A DNA stretch of 64,000 nt from Helicobacter winghamensis ATCC BAA-430 (GCF_028751035.1 NZ_CP063533.1:372001-436000); one strand, 5' to 3'; positions 53,143 to 62,613 are shown, counted from the stretch's first letter. Notes: generated from the letters alone by a model not told the origin. A program made the numbers and translations.

Positions 53143-53631
53143 ATGTTAAAAAGAGGATTTGAACCTATCTTTAATAATGAAAGTGAAGTTTTAATTCTTG
53201 GTAGTTTTCCAAGTAAAATGTCTTTTGAAATAGGATTTTATTATGGAAATCCTAGAAATAGATTTTGGAAAATGCTGCAAGATTTTTTTAAGGTTGAGTT
53301 AGTGAGTGTGGAAGCAAAAAAGGATTTTTTACTCCATTATCGTATTGCATTATGGGATATTGTTTGCTTGGGAAGTAATATGCAAGGCGATAAAGAGAGC
53401 AGTATGGATAAGACTTTATTGGCTACTGAAATTTCTGATCTTGAAGCATTGCTGGCTAAAACACAAATTAAAACTATTTTGTGCAATGGAAAGAAGGCTT
53501 ATTTTCTTTTGAATAAATATTATCCACATTTGAAAGATATGGCAAAATCCCTTCCATCTACAAGCCCTGCAAATGTTAGGTTTGATAGTAAACAATGGGA
53601 AGTAGAGTTAGTAAGTAAATCAAATTTTTGA
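53143..53631 (+). CDS. DNA-deoxyinosine glycosylase (uracil-DNA glycosylase superfamily)
   Basis: 162 residues. LILGSFPSKMSFEIGFYYGNPRNRFW is the signature of the hypoxanthine-DNA glycosylase branch of the UDG superfamily. LPSTSPAN near the C-terminus is the usual second active-site block. Base-excision repair of deaminated adenine or uracil. Confidence 0.85.
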   Translation: MLKRGFEPIFNNESEVLILGSFPSKMSFEIGFYYGNPRNRFWKMLQDFFKVELVSVEAKKDFLLHYRIALWDIVCLGSNMQGDKESSMDKTLLATEISDLEALLAKTQIKTILCNGKKAYFLLNKYYPHLKDMAKSLPSTSPANVRFDSKQWEVELVSKSNF

Positions 53632-53690
53632 ACTTATATTTTTAAAGCAAAGTTTTGTAAAATAGCACATTTACTTCGAAAGGGATTTAA

Positions 53691-55379
53691 ATGGCTTGTG
53701 TTTTACAAATTGGAGCAGGTGGCGTAGGTGGCGTAGTGGCACATAAAATGGCGAGCAATAGAGAGAGCTTTACTCGCATTATCTTAGCTTCTCGCACCCT
53801 TAGCAAATGCCAAGCGATAGCAGATTCTATCCGCCAAAAAGGCTTAGGTGAGATTGAGATAGATTCTGTGGATGCCGATAGCGTAGAATCTGTGGTGGCT
53901 TTGATTGAAAAATACCGCCCAAAATTAGTGGTAAATGTTGCATTGCCCTACCAAGATTTAAGCATTATGGAAGCGTGTCTTCGCACAAAAACGCATTATT
54001 TAGACACGGCAAATTACGAGCATCCAGATTCAGCACATTTTGAGTATAAAGAGCAGTGGGCGTATGATACACGCTATAAACAAGCTGGAATCTTCGCACT
54101 GCTTGGCAGTGGGTTTGATCCGGGCGTTACAAATGTGTTTTGTGCTTACGCACAGAAGCACTATTTTGATGAGATTCATAGCATTGATATTTTAGATTGT
54201 AATGCAGGGGATCACGGCTATGCGTTTGCTACAAACTTTAACCCTGAAATTAACTTAAGGGAGGTTAGCTCTAAAGCGCGTTATTGGACGAAAGACATTA
54301 AAGATTCTAATACAGAATCTAAAAGCCTTGTTTCACAAGCTGATCTAGCCTTGAATCTGGATTTAAAGCAAGATACTATTTATCGTAAGTTTGAGCGAGA
54401 TGAGAAGCATTTTACGCTAGATTCTAATACGCAGGATTTAAAAGTAGAATCTTACTTTAACGGACAATGGCGAGATATTGCGCCCCTAGCGCTTATGAAA
54501 GAGTGGGATTACCCAGAAGTTGGCGTGAAAAATAGCTATTTGCTCTACCACGAAGAGCTAGAATCGCTTATCCGCAATATCAAAGGTTTGCGAAAAATCC
54601 GCTTTTTTATGACTTTTGGCGAGAGCTATCTCACGCATATGAAGTGCTTAGAGAATATTGGCTTTTTACGCATTGATGAGGTGGCACACAAGGGTGGCAA
54701 AATCGTGCCTATTGAAGTGCTAAAGACACTTTTGCCAGATCCTGCTAGTCTAGCCTCTCGCACAAAGGGGCAAACGCATATTGGCTGCTATATGAAGGGC
54801 GTGAAAGACGGCAAAGAACGCACGATTTATATCTATAATATTTGCGACCACGAGGCTTGCTACAAGGAAGTCAATGCACAAGGTGTGAGCTATACTACAG
54901 GTGTGCCAGCGATGATTGGGGCGAAGCTTATTTGTGAAGATAAATGGGGGCTAAATGCGCCTAAGAATGTAGCTTTCACTCAATCTTTGCGGGAGCTTGA
55001 AAATTCTTTGTGCGACAGCCAAGACAGGCTAGTCTCCGCAGAATTTTCTACGCAACCCACAAATCTTAAGCAAAATCTACATTCTTTAGATTCTAACAAT
55101 GCAGAATCTAAAAAAGTGGATTCTACCTCTTGCCATAGCAGTGAAGCTTCTAGCATAGAATCCTACAACGCAGAGCGGCTAAAACTTAACAGCGATATGC
55201 CAAAAGGTGGAGAAGAACAAGGCATAGATTCTAGTAATGGCAGTGGTGTGTGGAATATGGAGCAGAATGATCCTGACCCCTTTATGTGTGAGCTAAACCA
55301 ACAAGGACTCCCCTATATCGTATGCGAGATAGAATCTAATGGCAATCTAAAGGTGTTAGAGAATGGGAGAGATAGGTAA
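53691..55379 (+). CDS. Carboxynorspermidine dehydrogenase-like (LYS9 family) protein with inserted low-complexity tail
   Basis: 562 residues; the usual enzyme has about 400. It reductively condenses aspartate semialdehyde with a diamine in polyamine synthesis. The N-terminal Rossmann block is VLQIGAGGVGGVVAHKMA, with LPYQDLSIMEACL and GSGFDPGVTNVFCAYA following. Between about residues 435 and 535 is a Ser/Asn/Glu-rich stretch that is not part of the normal enzyme; the C-terminus then resumes with DPDPFMCELNQQGLPYIV. The DNA is unusually rich in AGATTCT/AGAATCT words compared with neighbours, which suggests acquisition from another Helicobacter lineage (inference). Confidence 0.8.
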   Translation: MACVLQIGAGGVGGVVAHKMASNRESFTRIILASRTLSKCQAIADSIRQKGLGEIEIDSVDADSVESVVALIEKYRPKLVVNVALPYQDLSIMEACLRTKTHYLDTANYEHPDSAHFEYKEQWAYDTRYKQAGIFALLGSGFDPGVTNVFCAYAQKHYFDEIHSIDILDCNAGDHGYAFATNFNPEINLREVSSKARYWTKDIKDSNTESKSLVSQADLALNLDLKQDTIYRKFERDEKHFTLDSNTQDLKVESYFNGQWRDIAPLALMKEWDYPEVGVKNSYLLYHEELESLIRNIKGLRKIRFFMTFGESYLTHMKCLENIGFLRIDEVAHKGGKIVPIEVLKTLLPDPASLASRTKGQTHIGCYMKGVKDGKERTIYIYNICDHEACYKEVNAQGVSYTTGVPAMIGAKLICEDKWGLNAPKNVAFTQSLRELENSLCDSQDRLVSAEFSTQPTNLKQNLHSLDSNNAESKKVDSTSCHSSEASSIESYNAERLKLNSDMPKGGEEQGIDSSNGSGVWNMEQNDPDPFMCELNQQGLPYIVCEIESNGNLKVLENGRDR

Positions 55380-55413
55380 GATAATGCTATATGAGGTGAT
55401 GAAAGGAGATTTT

Positions 55414-56484
55414 ATGATAAAAGAAATTGGAATTAAAAATTTTAGAGGCATAAAAGATATATCTCTAAAAGATTTTTCAAAGATAAATATTTTTGTTGGC
55501 AAAGCAAATATGCGAAAAACATCAATTTTAGAGGCTTTATATCTCTACTTATCAGACCATCCTGAATCAATAACCGACATTCTGGAATTTAGAGGTATAG
55601 TCTCTGATGAAGATTGTTTTCAAAGTTTTTTTTATGACTATAATTTACAAGAAATGATTGTCTTAAATGAAGGTAAAAGGGAGATAAAAATACATTCTTG
55701 CAATGATATATATACCAATATTCTTGTGGATAATTCTCAACAGAAGCACCAAGAAAATATAGAAATAACATTCAACGATATGAGTATAAAAGGTATCAAT
55801 ACCATAATTTTTGATTATTCAAACAACGAAATAATAGAGCGGATAAAAATTTCAAGAAAACAAGCAAATCCTTTTCAAATGCAATTTCAAAATTAATTAA
55901 AATTAAAACTAAACAAGGCACAAAAAGCTCTTCATAAAAAAGCTGAATTTATATGTGAGGATAATGCATACAACAAAACCTTAAGAAACAATGTTAAAGA
56001 TATTTTTTTGAGTGCTAGAAAAAGAAGAGATTTAATGGAAAAAATTCGTAACTTTTTTAATGATATTGAAGACATTACGATGTTGGGCAACAAGATTGTA
56101 GTGCAAAAAGAAGGCTTAGATACTTTGTTAAATCTTAGATTGATGGGTTCTGGATTTCAAAAAATATTTGCAATTATCCTATCGGTTTTGAAAAATAGGA
56201 AGTATATCTTAATTGATGAAATAGAAAATGGATTGCATTTTAAGGATATTAACTCATTGCTCCAAATAATTTTAGATGACGATACTAAGGCTCAGTTTTT
56301 TATAACCACGCACAATGAGGAAATATTAAAACACTTAAATAGCTTACTAGAGAATAAAGGGACCGAGAATTTGGCAAGTATTTTTAAGGTGTATGAAGAC
56401 GCAAAGCAAAATATTAAGACTGGTAGATACTCGCAAGAGAATTTTATATTTAACACAAATCATAACAATGAAATGAGGGATTGA
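55414..56484 (+). pseudogene. AAA (OLD/AAA_15-like) ATPase interrupted by one in-frame stop
   Basis: Two ORFs in the same frame are separated only by TAA at 55894-55896. Reading through it gives about 356 residues. The N-terminal IKEIGIKNFRGIKDISLKDFSKINIFVG is typical of the family. The Walker A region is degenerate (GKANMRKTS, no Gly before Lys). The C-terminal half has a signature-like LRLMGSGFQKIF, Walker B YILIDEIENGLH and FFITTHNEEIL. The codon before the stop region continues cleanly (LKLKLNKAQKALHKKAEF), so a single substitution or sequencing error could explain the break. It is paired with a TOPRIM-like gene. RBS GGAG before ATG 55414. Confidence 0.8.
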
Positions 56485-56486
56485 AT

Positions 56487-57026
56487 ATGCTTATTGTTGT
56501 GGAAGGAAATCAAGATAAGCATTTTATTAATTTATACTTAAAGTATTTAGAGAAGAATAATATAAAAATAGTAATAAGTGGTGGAAATAAAGGCTTGTCT
56601 AATGTAAAAGCGGATTTAGAACAGGCAAATAAAATCAAAATAATTTTTGATGCCGACAATAATTTTGATGAGGCAAAAAAGAATATTGAAAAACAATTAA
56701 ATGAATTAAAAATAGATAGCAAATATGAAATGTTTCTCTTGCCAAATGATAAAGACAATGGAACCCTAGAAGATTTACTTAAAGAAATAGCAAAGGACAA
56801 ATGTGTATTGCGCTGTTTTGATTTCTATTTTAAATGTATTGAAAAATTGCAAGAAAAGAATTCGAAGTTTAAGCTTCCAAATAAAAAGGATAAAATTTAT
56901 GCCTATTTTGAAACATTTGGGTATAAACCAAATAAATTAGAGAAATTAGAGCATGAAAAATTAGAAGAAGCCCTAGATTTCAATAGTCCTTACTTGGAGC
57001 CATTGAAAAATTTTCTTGAGAACTAA
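56487..57026 (+). CDS. TOPRIM-like protein (DUF3226-type) partnered with AAA ATPase
   Basis: 179 residues. MLIVVEGNQDKHFINLYLKYL carries the TOPRIM-type catalytic Glu, and IKIIFDADNNFDEAK supplies the DxD motif; YEMFLLPNDKDNGTLEDLL follows. Next to an OLD-like ATPase this arrangement resembles two-gene anti-phage ATPase-nuclease pairs. The ATG at 56487 is chosen for AGGGA six bases upstream. The ATPase partner is interrupted, so the pair may be inactive. Confidence 0.75.
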   Translation: MLIVVEGNQDKHFINLYLKYLEKNNIKIVISGGNKGLSNVKADLEQANKIKIIFDADNNFDEAKKNIEKQLNELKIDSKYEMFLLPNDKDNGTLEDLLKEIAKDKCVLRCFDFYFKCIEKLQEKNSKFKLPNKKDKIYAYFETFGYKPNKLEKLEHEKLEEALDFNSPYLEPLKNFLEN

Positions 57027-57055
57027 AAACTTCAAAACAAAAGCGAGGTAAAATA

Positions 57056-59140
57056 TTGAGCGACATAATTGAAAAAGCACTAAAGCAAGGCTATCTTAGT
57101 TTTGAGGGGGATAGTATCATCTATCACACTAAGAATTCAAGTAAGCAGAACTATACAAATCCAGAAGAAAAAGTGCGTGCAGAAGTATTTGCAAAGCTTA
57201 TTATTGAAAAAGAGTATCCACTCTCTCACATTGCCATAGAAGTGCGTGTTACACGAGGTAGCAATAAAAGTAACACAAGAGCGGATATCGTCGTTTATAA
57301 AAATGCCAAGCATCAAAAGGCTTTCATCGCCATAGAGCTAAAAAAGTCAAGCCAAAAAGATTTGCGAGAGGCAAAAGAGCAGGTTTTAAGCTATGCAAAT
57401 TTTTTGGGAGTAGATTACGCACAAGTAACTAATGGTAAAGAAAAAATCACACTTTATTTTAAAGAGGATAGCAATGATTTGATTGATGATATTCCACCTT
57501 ATGGCGGTAATGCACCATTATGGAAATACTTGCGAGATTCTAAGAACAACAATATTGCAAAAATAACAACCGAAGAGCTAAAAGCACTTTTGCAAAAAAT
57601 CCATAATTATCTTTGGAATGGTGGCAAAAGAAATCCAGCCGAAGCCTTTAGCGAATTTAGCAAAATCATCTTTACAAAGATAATGGACGAAAAAATCGCC
57701 GAATACGACGCAGATTATAAACTTAAATATTACGAATTTCAAAAAAATCGCGATGAAGATAAATTTGCCCTAGAAAAGCGTATTAAAGGGCTATATCAAA
57801 AATACAAGGAAAAAGATAGCAATGTCTTTGATAATGCTCTGATTTTAGATGCAGATGAGATTAAATTTTTAGTAGAGAATCTTGAGGGCATTAGCCTAAG
57901 CGAAACAGACTTAGATATTAAAGGAAAGGTATTTCAAAAGTTTTTTGCAGATTTTTTTAAAGGCACAGCTGGGCAGTATTTTACACCACTTAATATTGTG
58001 CGTTTTATGGTGGAGTGCTTTGACATTAGACAAGATGATTTAGTGCTAGACCCAAGTTGCGGAAGTGGTGGATTTTTACTCCAAACTTTGCAATATATGC
58101 AAGAAAAAAGCAAAAAATTAAAAAAGAAAGAAGCACAAAAACGCTTTTGGCATTCTTTTGCGGAGAAAAATCTCTATGGCATAGAAATTAGCGGTGGGAT
58201 TTCACAAACAGCTAAAATGAATATGATTATCCACGATGATGGGCATACGAATGTCATCACAGCCGATGGGCTTGACTCTTTTGAAAATTTCATAAGAAAA
58301 AATAATAAATTTCAAAAAAACACCTTTAATTTCATCTTTACAAATCCACCTTTTGGCTCTAGCATACCCGCAAGTAAGCCTTATTTTGAGGACTTTTCTT
58401 TTGCAAAAAGTGAAGTGCATTTCATTGATAAAATCATTGATAAAAAATCCCCTAAAGATTTAAGCGGACAAAAAAGCGAGATTTTATTTTTAGAGCGGTA
58501 TTTTGAGTTTTTAAAAGAGGGTGGCATTGTAGCTTGTGTCTTGCCTGATGGGATTTTGACAAATTCTAGTTTGCAAAATGTGCGTGATTATCTTTTAGAA
58601 CGCTTTTATTTACTCGCTTCTTTCTCTCTACCCCAGCATACCTTTTCAAACTATGGCGCAGGGGTAAAATCTAGCATTTTAGTCCTAAAGAAAAAGGACA
58701 AAAAGGCTATGAAAGCATTTTTAGATAAAAAAGAAGCGATACAAAATGCCATTACCCAAAAGCACAAAGGCGAAATTTTAACCCTAAGAGATGAGCTAAA
58801 AGCCTTGATTACACCACTACAAAAGGAGTTAAAGGCTTTAGAGAAAATGCAAGATAAAGATTTAAAAACGCAGGAGCAAATTGCCACCCTAAAAGAACAA
58901 ATAGCAAATGCAAGAGAAACATACAGATATAAAGAAGAGCTTGTGCGTGATAAAATTTGTGCTGAAGTAAGCGAAAAGCTAAAGCAGCTAGAGAGCTATG
59001 AAGTCTTTATGGCTATCATTGAAAACATCGGCTTTGACGCCACAGGCAAGGAATTATGCGAATATGAGAAAAGCGAACTTCACACCATAGCCTTAGAATT
59101 TAAAAAATTTTATCAAAAGCATTGGGGGGAAAATGGCTGA
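57056..59140 (+). CDS. hsdM: Fused type I-like restriction-modification protein (nuclease domain plus N6-adenine methyltransferase)
   Basis: 694 residues. Residues 1-150 form an HSDR_N-like domain with a PD-(D/E)XK arrangement at D77, E94 and K96 (RADIVVY...IELKK). The methyltransferase follows: helical HsdM N-domain, LDPSCGSGGFL near residue 331 and NPPFGSS near 430. A long charged coiled coil spans about 540-640. It starts at TTG 57056 with GCGAGG upstream and overlaps the specificity gene by 8 bases. No separate HsdR helicase is present in the window, so this may be a self-contained type IIG-like or type I-derived system. Confidence 0.85.
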   Translation: MSDIIEKALKQGYLSFEGDSIIYHTKNSSKQNYTNPEEKVRAEVFAKLIIEKEYPLSHIAIEVRVTRGSNKSNTRADIVVYKNAKHQKAFIAIELKKSSQKDLREAKEQVLSYANFLGVDYAQVTNGKEKITLYFKEDSNDLIDDIPPYGGNAPLWKYLRDSKNNNIAKITTEELKALLQKIHNYLWNGGKRNPAEAFSEFSKIIFTKIMDEKIAEYDADYKLKYYEFQKNRDEDKFALEKRIKGLYQKYKEKDSNVFDNALILDADEIKFLVENLEGISLSETDLDIKGKVFQKFFADFFKGTAGQYFTPLNIVRFMVECFDIRQDDLVLDPSCGSGGFLLQTLQYMQEKSKKLKKKEAQKRFWHSFAEKNLYGIEISGGISQTAKMNMIIHDDGHTNVITADGLDSFENFIRKNNKFQKNTFNFIFTNPPFGSSIPASKPYFEDFSFAKSEVHFIDKIIDKKSPKDLSGQKSEILFLERYFEFLKEGGIVACVLPDGILTNSSLQNVRDYLLERFYLLASFSLPQHTFSNYGAGVKSSILVLKKKDKKAMKAFLDKKEAIQNAITQKHKGEILTLRDELKALITPLQKELKALEKMQDKDLKTQEQIATLKEQIANARETYRYKEELVRDKICAEVSEKLKQLESYEVFMAIIENIGFDATGKELCEYEKSELHTIALEFKKFYQKHWGENG

Positions 59141-61181
59141 AATTTTTACAAGAAAATTTAGCGAAGTCAGTGGCGGGAGGTTTGACCCTGAGTTTTATAT
59201 TGGACAAACAATACAGATTGTAACCTATCCGCTTAAAAATTTTGTAAAAATCAAAAGTGGCAAAAGAATTCCAAAAGGTAGAAGCTATGCAAATACCACA
59301 ACAGCTTATAAATATTTGCGCGTTGATGATTTAGATTCTGAAATCTTAGAAATTGATATAGATAAATTAAAATCAATAGATAAGGATATTTTTACATTGC
59401 TTGAGCGTTATGAGATTTATAATGATGAAGTGGCTTTATCTATTGCTGGAACTATTGGAAAAGTTTTTATTTTTCATAATGCAACGAACAATAGAGTTAT
59501 TTTGACAGAGAATTGCGTCAAGCTTCAAGCACAAGATAATCTTTTGCCAAAGTTTTTAAGTCTTATCTTAAAAACAAATTTTTTGCAAAGCCAAATGAAA
59601 CGACAATATATCCAAACCACCATACCAAAACTAGCAATCGAGAGAATCAAAGAGTTGCAAATTCCATCTATTCCGCCTCTTTCCACACAACAGCACATTA
59701 TTGACCTTATGGATAAAGCCTATAAAGCTAAACAAGAGAAAGAAAATAAAGCTAAAGAACTTTTAGATTCTATTGATAGCTATCTTTTAGAAGAGCTTGG
59801 TATTATCCTGCCATTAAGAGCAAATAACACTCTAGATTCTAGAATCTACACAGCAAAAATAAGTGCCTTAAGTGGCTCTCGCTTTGATGCAAACTATCAT
59901 CAAAAATATTATAGAGATTTAGAAAAATCCTTACTCTCTTCACCTTATCCCCTAGTCAATCTCGCCTCTTTAATCAACAATTTTAAAAAGGGCATAGAAG
60001 TCGGCAGCAGCGAATACTCTCAAAATAAAGAAATTCCATTTATCCGCGTGAGTGATATTACAAATAATGGCATAGATTTTGACAATGTGCAAAAGTTTAT
60101 TTCCGCTTCTTTGTTTGAGAATCTTAAAGCCTACAAGCCTAAGCAAAACGAGCTTTTATACTCTAAAGATGGCACGGTAGGCATTTGCCTAGAGGCTGAT
60201 GTGAGCCGTGATTATATCATTAGCGGAGGGATTTTGCGTTTAGAATTAAAGGCGGAAGTGGATAAAGACTTTTTATGCTTTTTGCTTGGCTCTTATATGA
60301 TAAATGTTTTTGCAAATCGCGTAAGCATTGGTGCGGTGATTAAGCATTTAAATATAGGCGAGTTTTTAAAGCTAAAAATCCCCCTGCCACCCCTTGCAAT
60401 CCAAACGCAAATCGCCAACAGGCTAAAAAGCTCTAAATTTCAAGCCCTAAGCTTAGAAAAAGAAGCAAAAGAGATTCTGCATAAAGCAAAAATTGATGTA
60501 GAAGCACTCTTGCTAACTGCGGGGGGGGGGGTAACCCTTGCATTTAGCTTTGAAGCGTTTATATCAACACAAACGCATTATTTTGACAAAATAGCAAAAA
60601 TTTGGAATGAGAGGGAATATTCTGTGGTAAGGTTGGGGGAAGTTGCAAGAGTAAATACAAAATTAGAAAATATTGATAATTATGAATTTATGAATTATAT
60701 TGACATTGCTTCTGTTTCAAAGGAAATAGGTGTAATAGAAAAAATGAAATTTCTTAAAAGTGATTTTCCTAGTCGTGCAAGACAAAGAGTTTTTAAGGGC
60801 GATTTGCTTATTTCTAGTTTAAGTGGCTCACAAAAGGCTATTGCGATTGTTGAAAGTGATGAAAAAAATCTTATAGCTTCAACAGGATTTTTTATTATTT
60901 CAAATGTTGCAAATTGCTTGAAAGAATTTTTAATGGATTTGTTAAGAACGCACTTTTTTCAAGAATTACTTATGCGAGAATCTAGTGGGGCAATTATGGC
61001 TTCAATCAATCAAAAAGAGTTTCTAAACCTAAAAATCCCCCTGCCACCACTCATAGAGCAAGAAAGAATCGCTAAAGAAATAAGCCAAAGAAAAGCAAGG
61101 GCAAAGGCACTCAAGCAAGAAGCAAAAGAACTTTTAGAATCTGCTAAAAAAGAAGTAGAGCATATTATACTAGGAGGTTAA
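59133..61181 (+). CDS. hsdS: Type I specificity (HsdS) protein with three target-recognition domains, phase-variable
   Basis: 682 residues; ordinary HsdS has two recognition domains and about 400 residues. Three similar units are visible at about 1-225, 235-455 and 475-682, each ending in a LKIPLPPL/LQIPSIPPL-type segment followed by a helical spacer (QQHIIDLMDKAYKAK, IQTQIANRLKSSK, EQERIAKEISQRKA). A G11 tract (60521-60531) lies at residues 464-466 between units two and three and is in frame. Slippage would yield a two-unit protein of about 466 residues. It defines the DNA sequence bound by the methyltransferase upstream. Confidence 0.85.
   Translation: MAEIFTRKFSEVSGGRFDPEFYIGQTIQIVTYPLKNFVKIKSGKRIPKGRSYANTTTAYKYLRVDDLDSEILEIDIDKLKSIDKDIFTLLERYEIYNDEVALSIAGTIGKVFIFHNATNNRVILTENCVKLQAQDNLLPKFLSLILKTNFLQSQMKRQYIQTTIPKLAIERIKELQIPSIPPLSTQQHIIDLMDKAYKAKQEKENKAKELLDSIDSYLLEELGIILPLRANNTLDSRIYTAKISALSGSRFDANYHQKYYRDLEKSLLSSPYPLVNLASLINNFKKGIEVGSSEYSQNKEIPFIRVSDITNNGIDFDNVQKFISASLFENLKAYKPKQNELLYSKDGTVGICLEADVSRDYIISGGILRLELKAEVDKDFLCFLLGSYMINVFANRVSIGAVIKHLNIGEFLKLKIPLPPLAIQTQIANRLKSSKFQALSLEKEAKEILHKAKIDVEALLLTAGGGVTLAFSFEAFISTQTHYFDKIAKIWNEREYSVVRLGEVARVNTKLENIDNYEFMNYIDIASVSKEIGVIEKMKFLKSDFPSRARQRVFKGDLLISSLSGSQKAIAIVESDEKNLIASTGFFIISNVANCLKEFLMDLLRTHFFQELLMRESSGAIMASINQKEFLNLKIPLPPLIEQERIAKEISQRKARAKALKQEAKELLESAKKEVEHIILGG
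60521..60531 (+). repeat. G11 contingency tract in hsdS
   Basis: Eleven Gs flanked by ACTGC and TAACCC. Currently in frame (three-domain form); other lengths give a two-domain form. Confidence 0.95.
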
Positions 61182-61183
61182 GT

Positions 61184-61963
61184 ATGGTATTTGAAACTAT
61201 TGATGTATATTTATGGCAAAAGCAAATCTTTAATTATCATATAGCTAAGGGTTATTTGACATTTAATCAGTTGGCTAATTTTGATATCTTTAGCGATGAG
61301 TATCAAAGAGACATAAACCAAGAACACGAGGATAAAATATTAGAGTATCTTAAAAAAGATTATTATCGTTATTTGCCCGATATTGTCATTGTTATTAGAG
61401 ATAATGATTTGCGATTTGATAGGACAAGAATCCTGCTTGACAAAAAGGATCTTCGCATTTCTCGACTGAAGTCATATAATCTTATGCGATTACAGATTAA
61501 AACCAAAGAAGGTTATAAGCAATGCAAAATTGTTGATGGGAATCATAGGCTTTCTGCGATAAAAAAGCTTTTAGAAAAATCTGAAAATACTCCCGGTGAA
61601 AATTATATAGGTGTAACTTTTATTCTCACTGATGATAATAGCATTAAAGACGAATTGGCATTGTTTTATTATCTTAACTCCAAATCTAAGCCGCTCTTGC
61701 CTAAGGATTATTTAAGCAAAACCATCGTGGAATTTGAAAAAGCAGATGAATTAAAAAACATTGATTGGTGGCTTTATGTTTTTAGAGAATCTAATGATAA
61801 GCTTTTAGATATTTTGAAAGAATATAAGGGAAAACTAGAAAAAGATGTCATTGCTAAGGCCTGTAGTTATCTAGCAAAAAATATTCAAAATGAAGATAGG
61901 CTGAATAATTTTTTTGCATTTTTAAGGGATGTTGTTGAGAAAGATGGTTTAAAAAGATATTAA
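61184..61963 (+). CDS. DGNHR-motif protein (ParB/DndB-like), probably 5' part of a longer gene
   Basis: 259 residues. VDGNHRLSAIKKLL near residue 113 is the DGQHR-like motif of DndB/ParB-related proteins, with the preceding FSDEYQRDINQEHEDKILEYLKKDYYRYLPDIVI resembling the family's N-terminal region. ELALFYYLNSKSKPLLPKDYL follows. The reading frame ends at 61963 just after an A5 run (61951-61955). One extra A there would fuse it in frame to the protein at 61987. It is 3 bases after hsdS, in a defence-gene setting. Confidence 0.65.
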   Translation: MVFETIDVYLWQKQIFNYHIAKGYLTFNQLANFDIFSDEYQRDINQEHEDKILEYLKKDYYRYLPDIVIVIRDNDLRFDRTRILLDKKDLRISRLKSYNLMRLQIKTKEGYKQCKIVDGNHRLSAIKKLLEKSENTPGENYIGVTFILTDDNSIKDELALFYYLNSKSKPLLPKDYLSKTIVEFEKADELKNIDWWLYVFRESNDKLLDILKEYKGKLEKDVIAKACSYLAKNIQNEDRLNNFFAFLRDVVEKDGLKRY

Positions 61964-61986
61964 GAGATTTTTCTACATACAATCAG

Positions 61987-62613
61987 TTGGCAGAGCTTAT
62001 TTGCATTATATTCTTTCTATATAATAAAAATTATGAGAATAGCAAACCAGAAAATGAAATCAAATATTTTTGCGAATGGCTATTAGAAGATGCGAAATTA
62101 GAAAAATTTCAAGATTTTGAAAATCTTTTCAAGGTTTATGTCAATACTTATATTCCAAAAAGCTTTAAAATTTTTATTGCTATGGAATTTAAAGACAATG
62201 ACCATATTTTAAATGCAATAGAAACCACAATACAAGAAATCAATGATGAAAAATTTGCAAATAACCCACCTTTGCATATTGATCACTTGCGTATTGATAA
62301 ATTAAATAAAGGCACAACTTTTAAGATTGTTGATGAAATTCTTGGGCAAATTGAGCATAGGGGACTTATGATAGCAGACATTTCAAAGAAAAATGCTAAT
62401 GTTTATTTTGAAGTTGGCTATATGATGGCACTTTGTCGTGCTAAAGGGATTGATAATCAAATCATCTTGCTCATAAATGAAAATAACAAAGAAGTAGGCT
62501 TTGACCTAAGTGGGTATCAACAAGTCCGCTACAAAGACGAAGGAGATTTGAAAGAAAAGCTTAAAAATCAACTAGATGAATATTACAAGACAAAATATAT
62601 TGAAAAATCATAA
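61987..62613 (+). CDS. Nucleoside 2-deoxyribosyltransferase/TIR-like domain protein, probable 3' part of the preceding gene
   Basis: 208 residues from a TTG, but the open frame extends further upstream to about 61939 without a convincing start. FKIFIAMEFKDNDHILNAIETTIQEI, GLMIADISKKNANVYFEVGYMMALCRAKG and QIILLINENN match the nucleoside-deoxyribosyltransferase-like fold often found as a nucleotide-degrading effector in bacterial defence. It lacks its own ribosome binding site, supporting a frameshift in an original single gene of about 477 codons from 61184. Confidence 0.65.
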   Translation: MAELICIIFFLYNKNYENSKPENEIKYFCEWLLEDAKLEKFQDFENLFKVYVNTYIPKSFKIFIAMEFKDNDHILNAIETTIQEINDEKFANNPPLHIDHLRIDKLNKGTTFKIVDEILGQIEHRGLMIADISKKNANVYFEVGYMMALCRAKGIDNQIILLINENNKEVGFDLSGYQQVRYKDEGDLKEKLKNQLDEYYKTKYIEKS

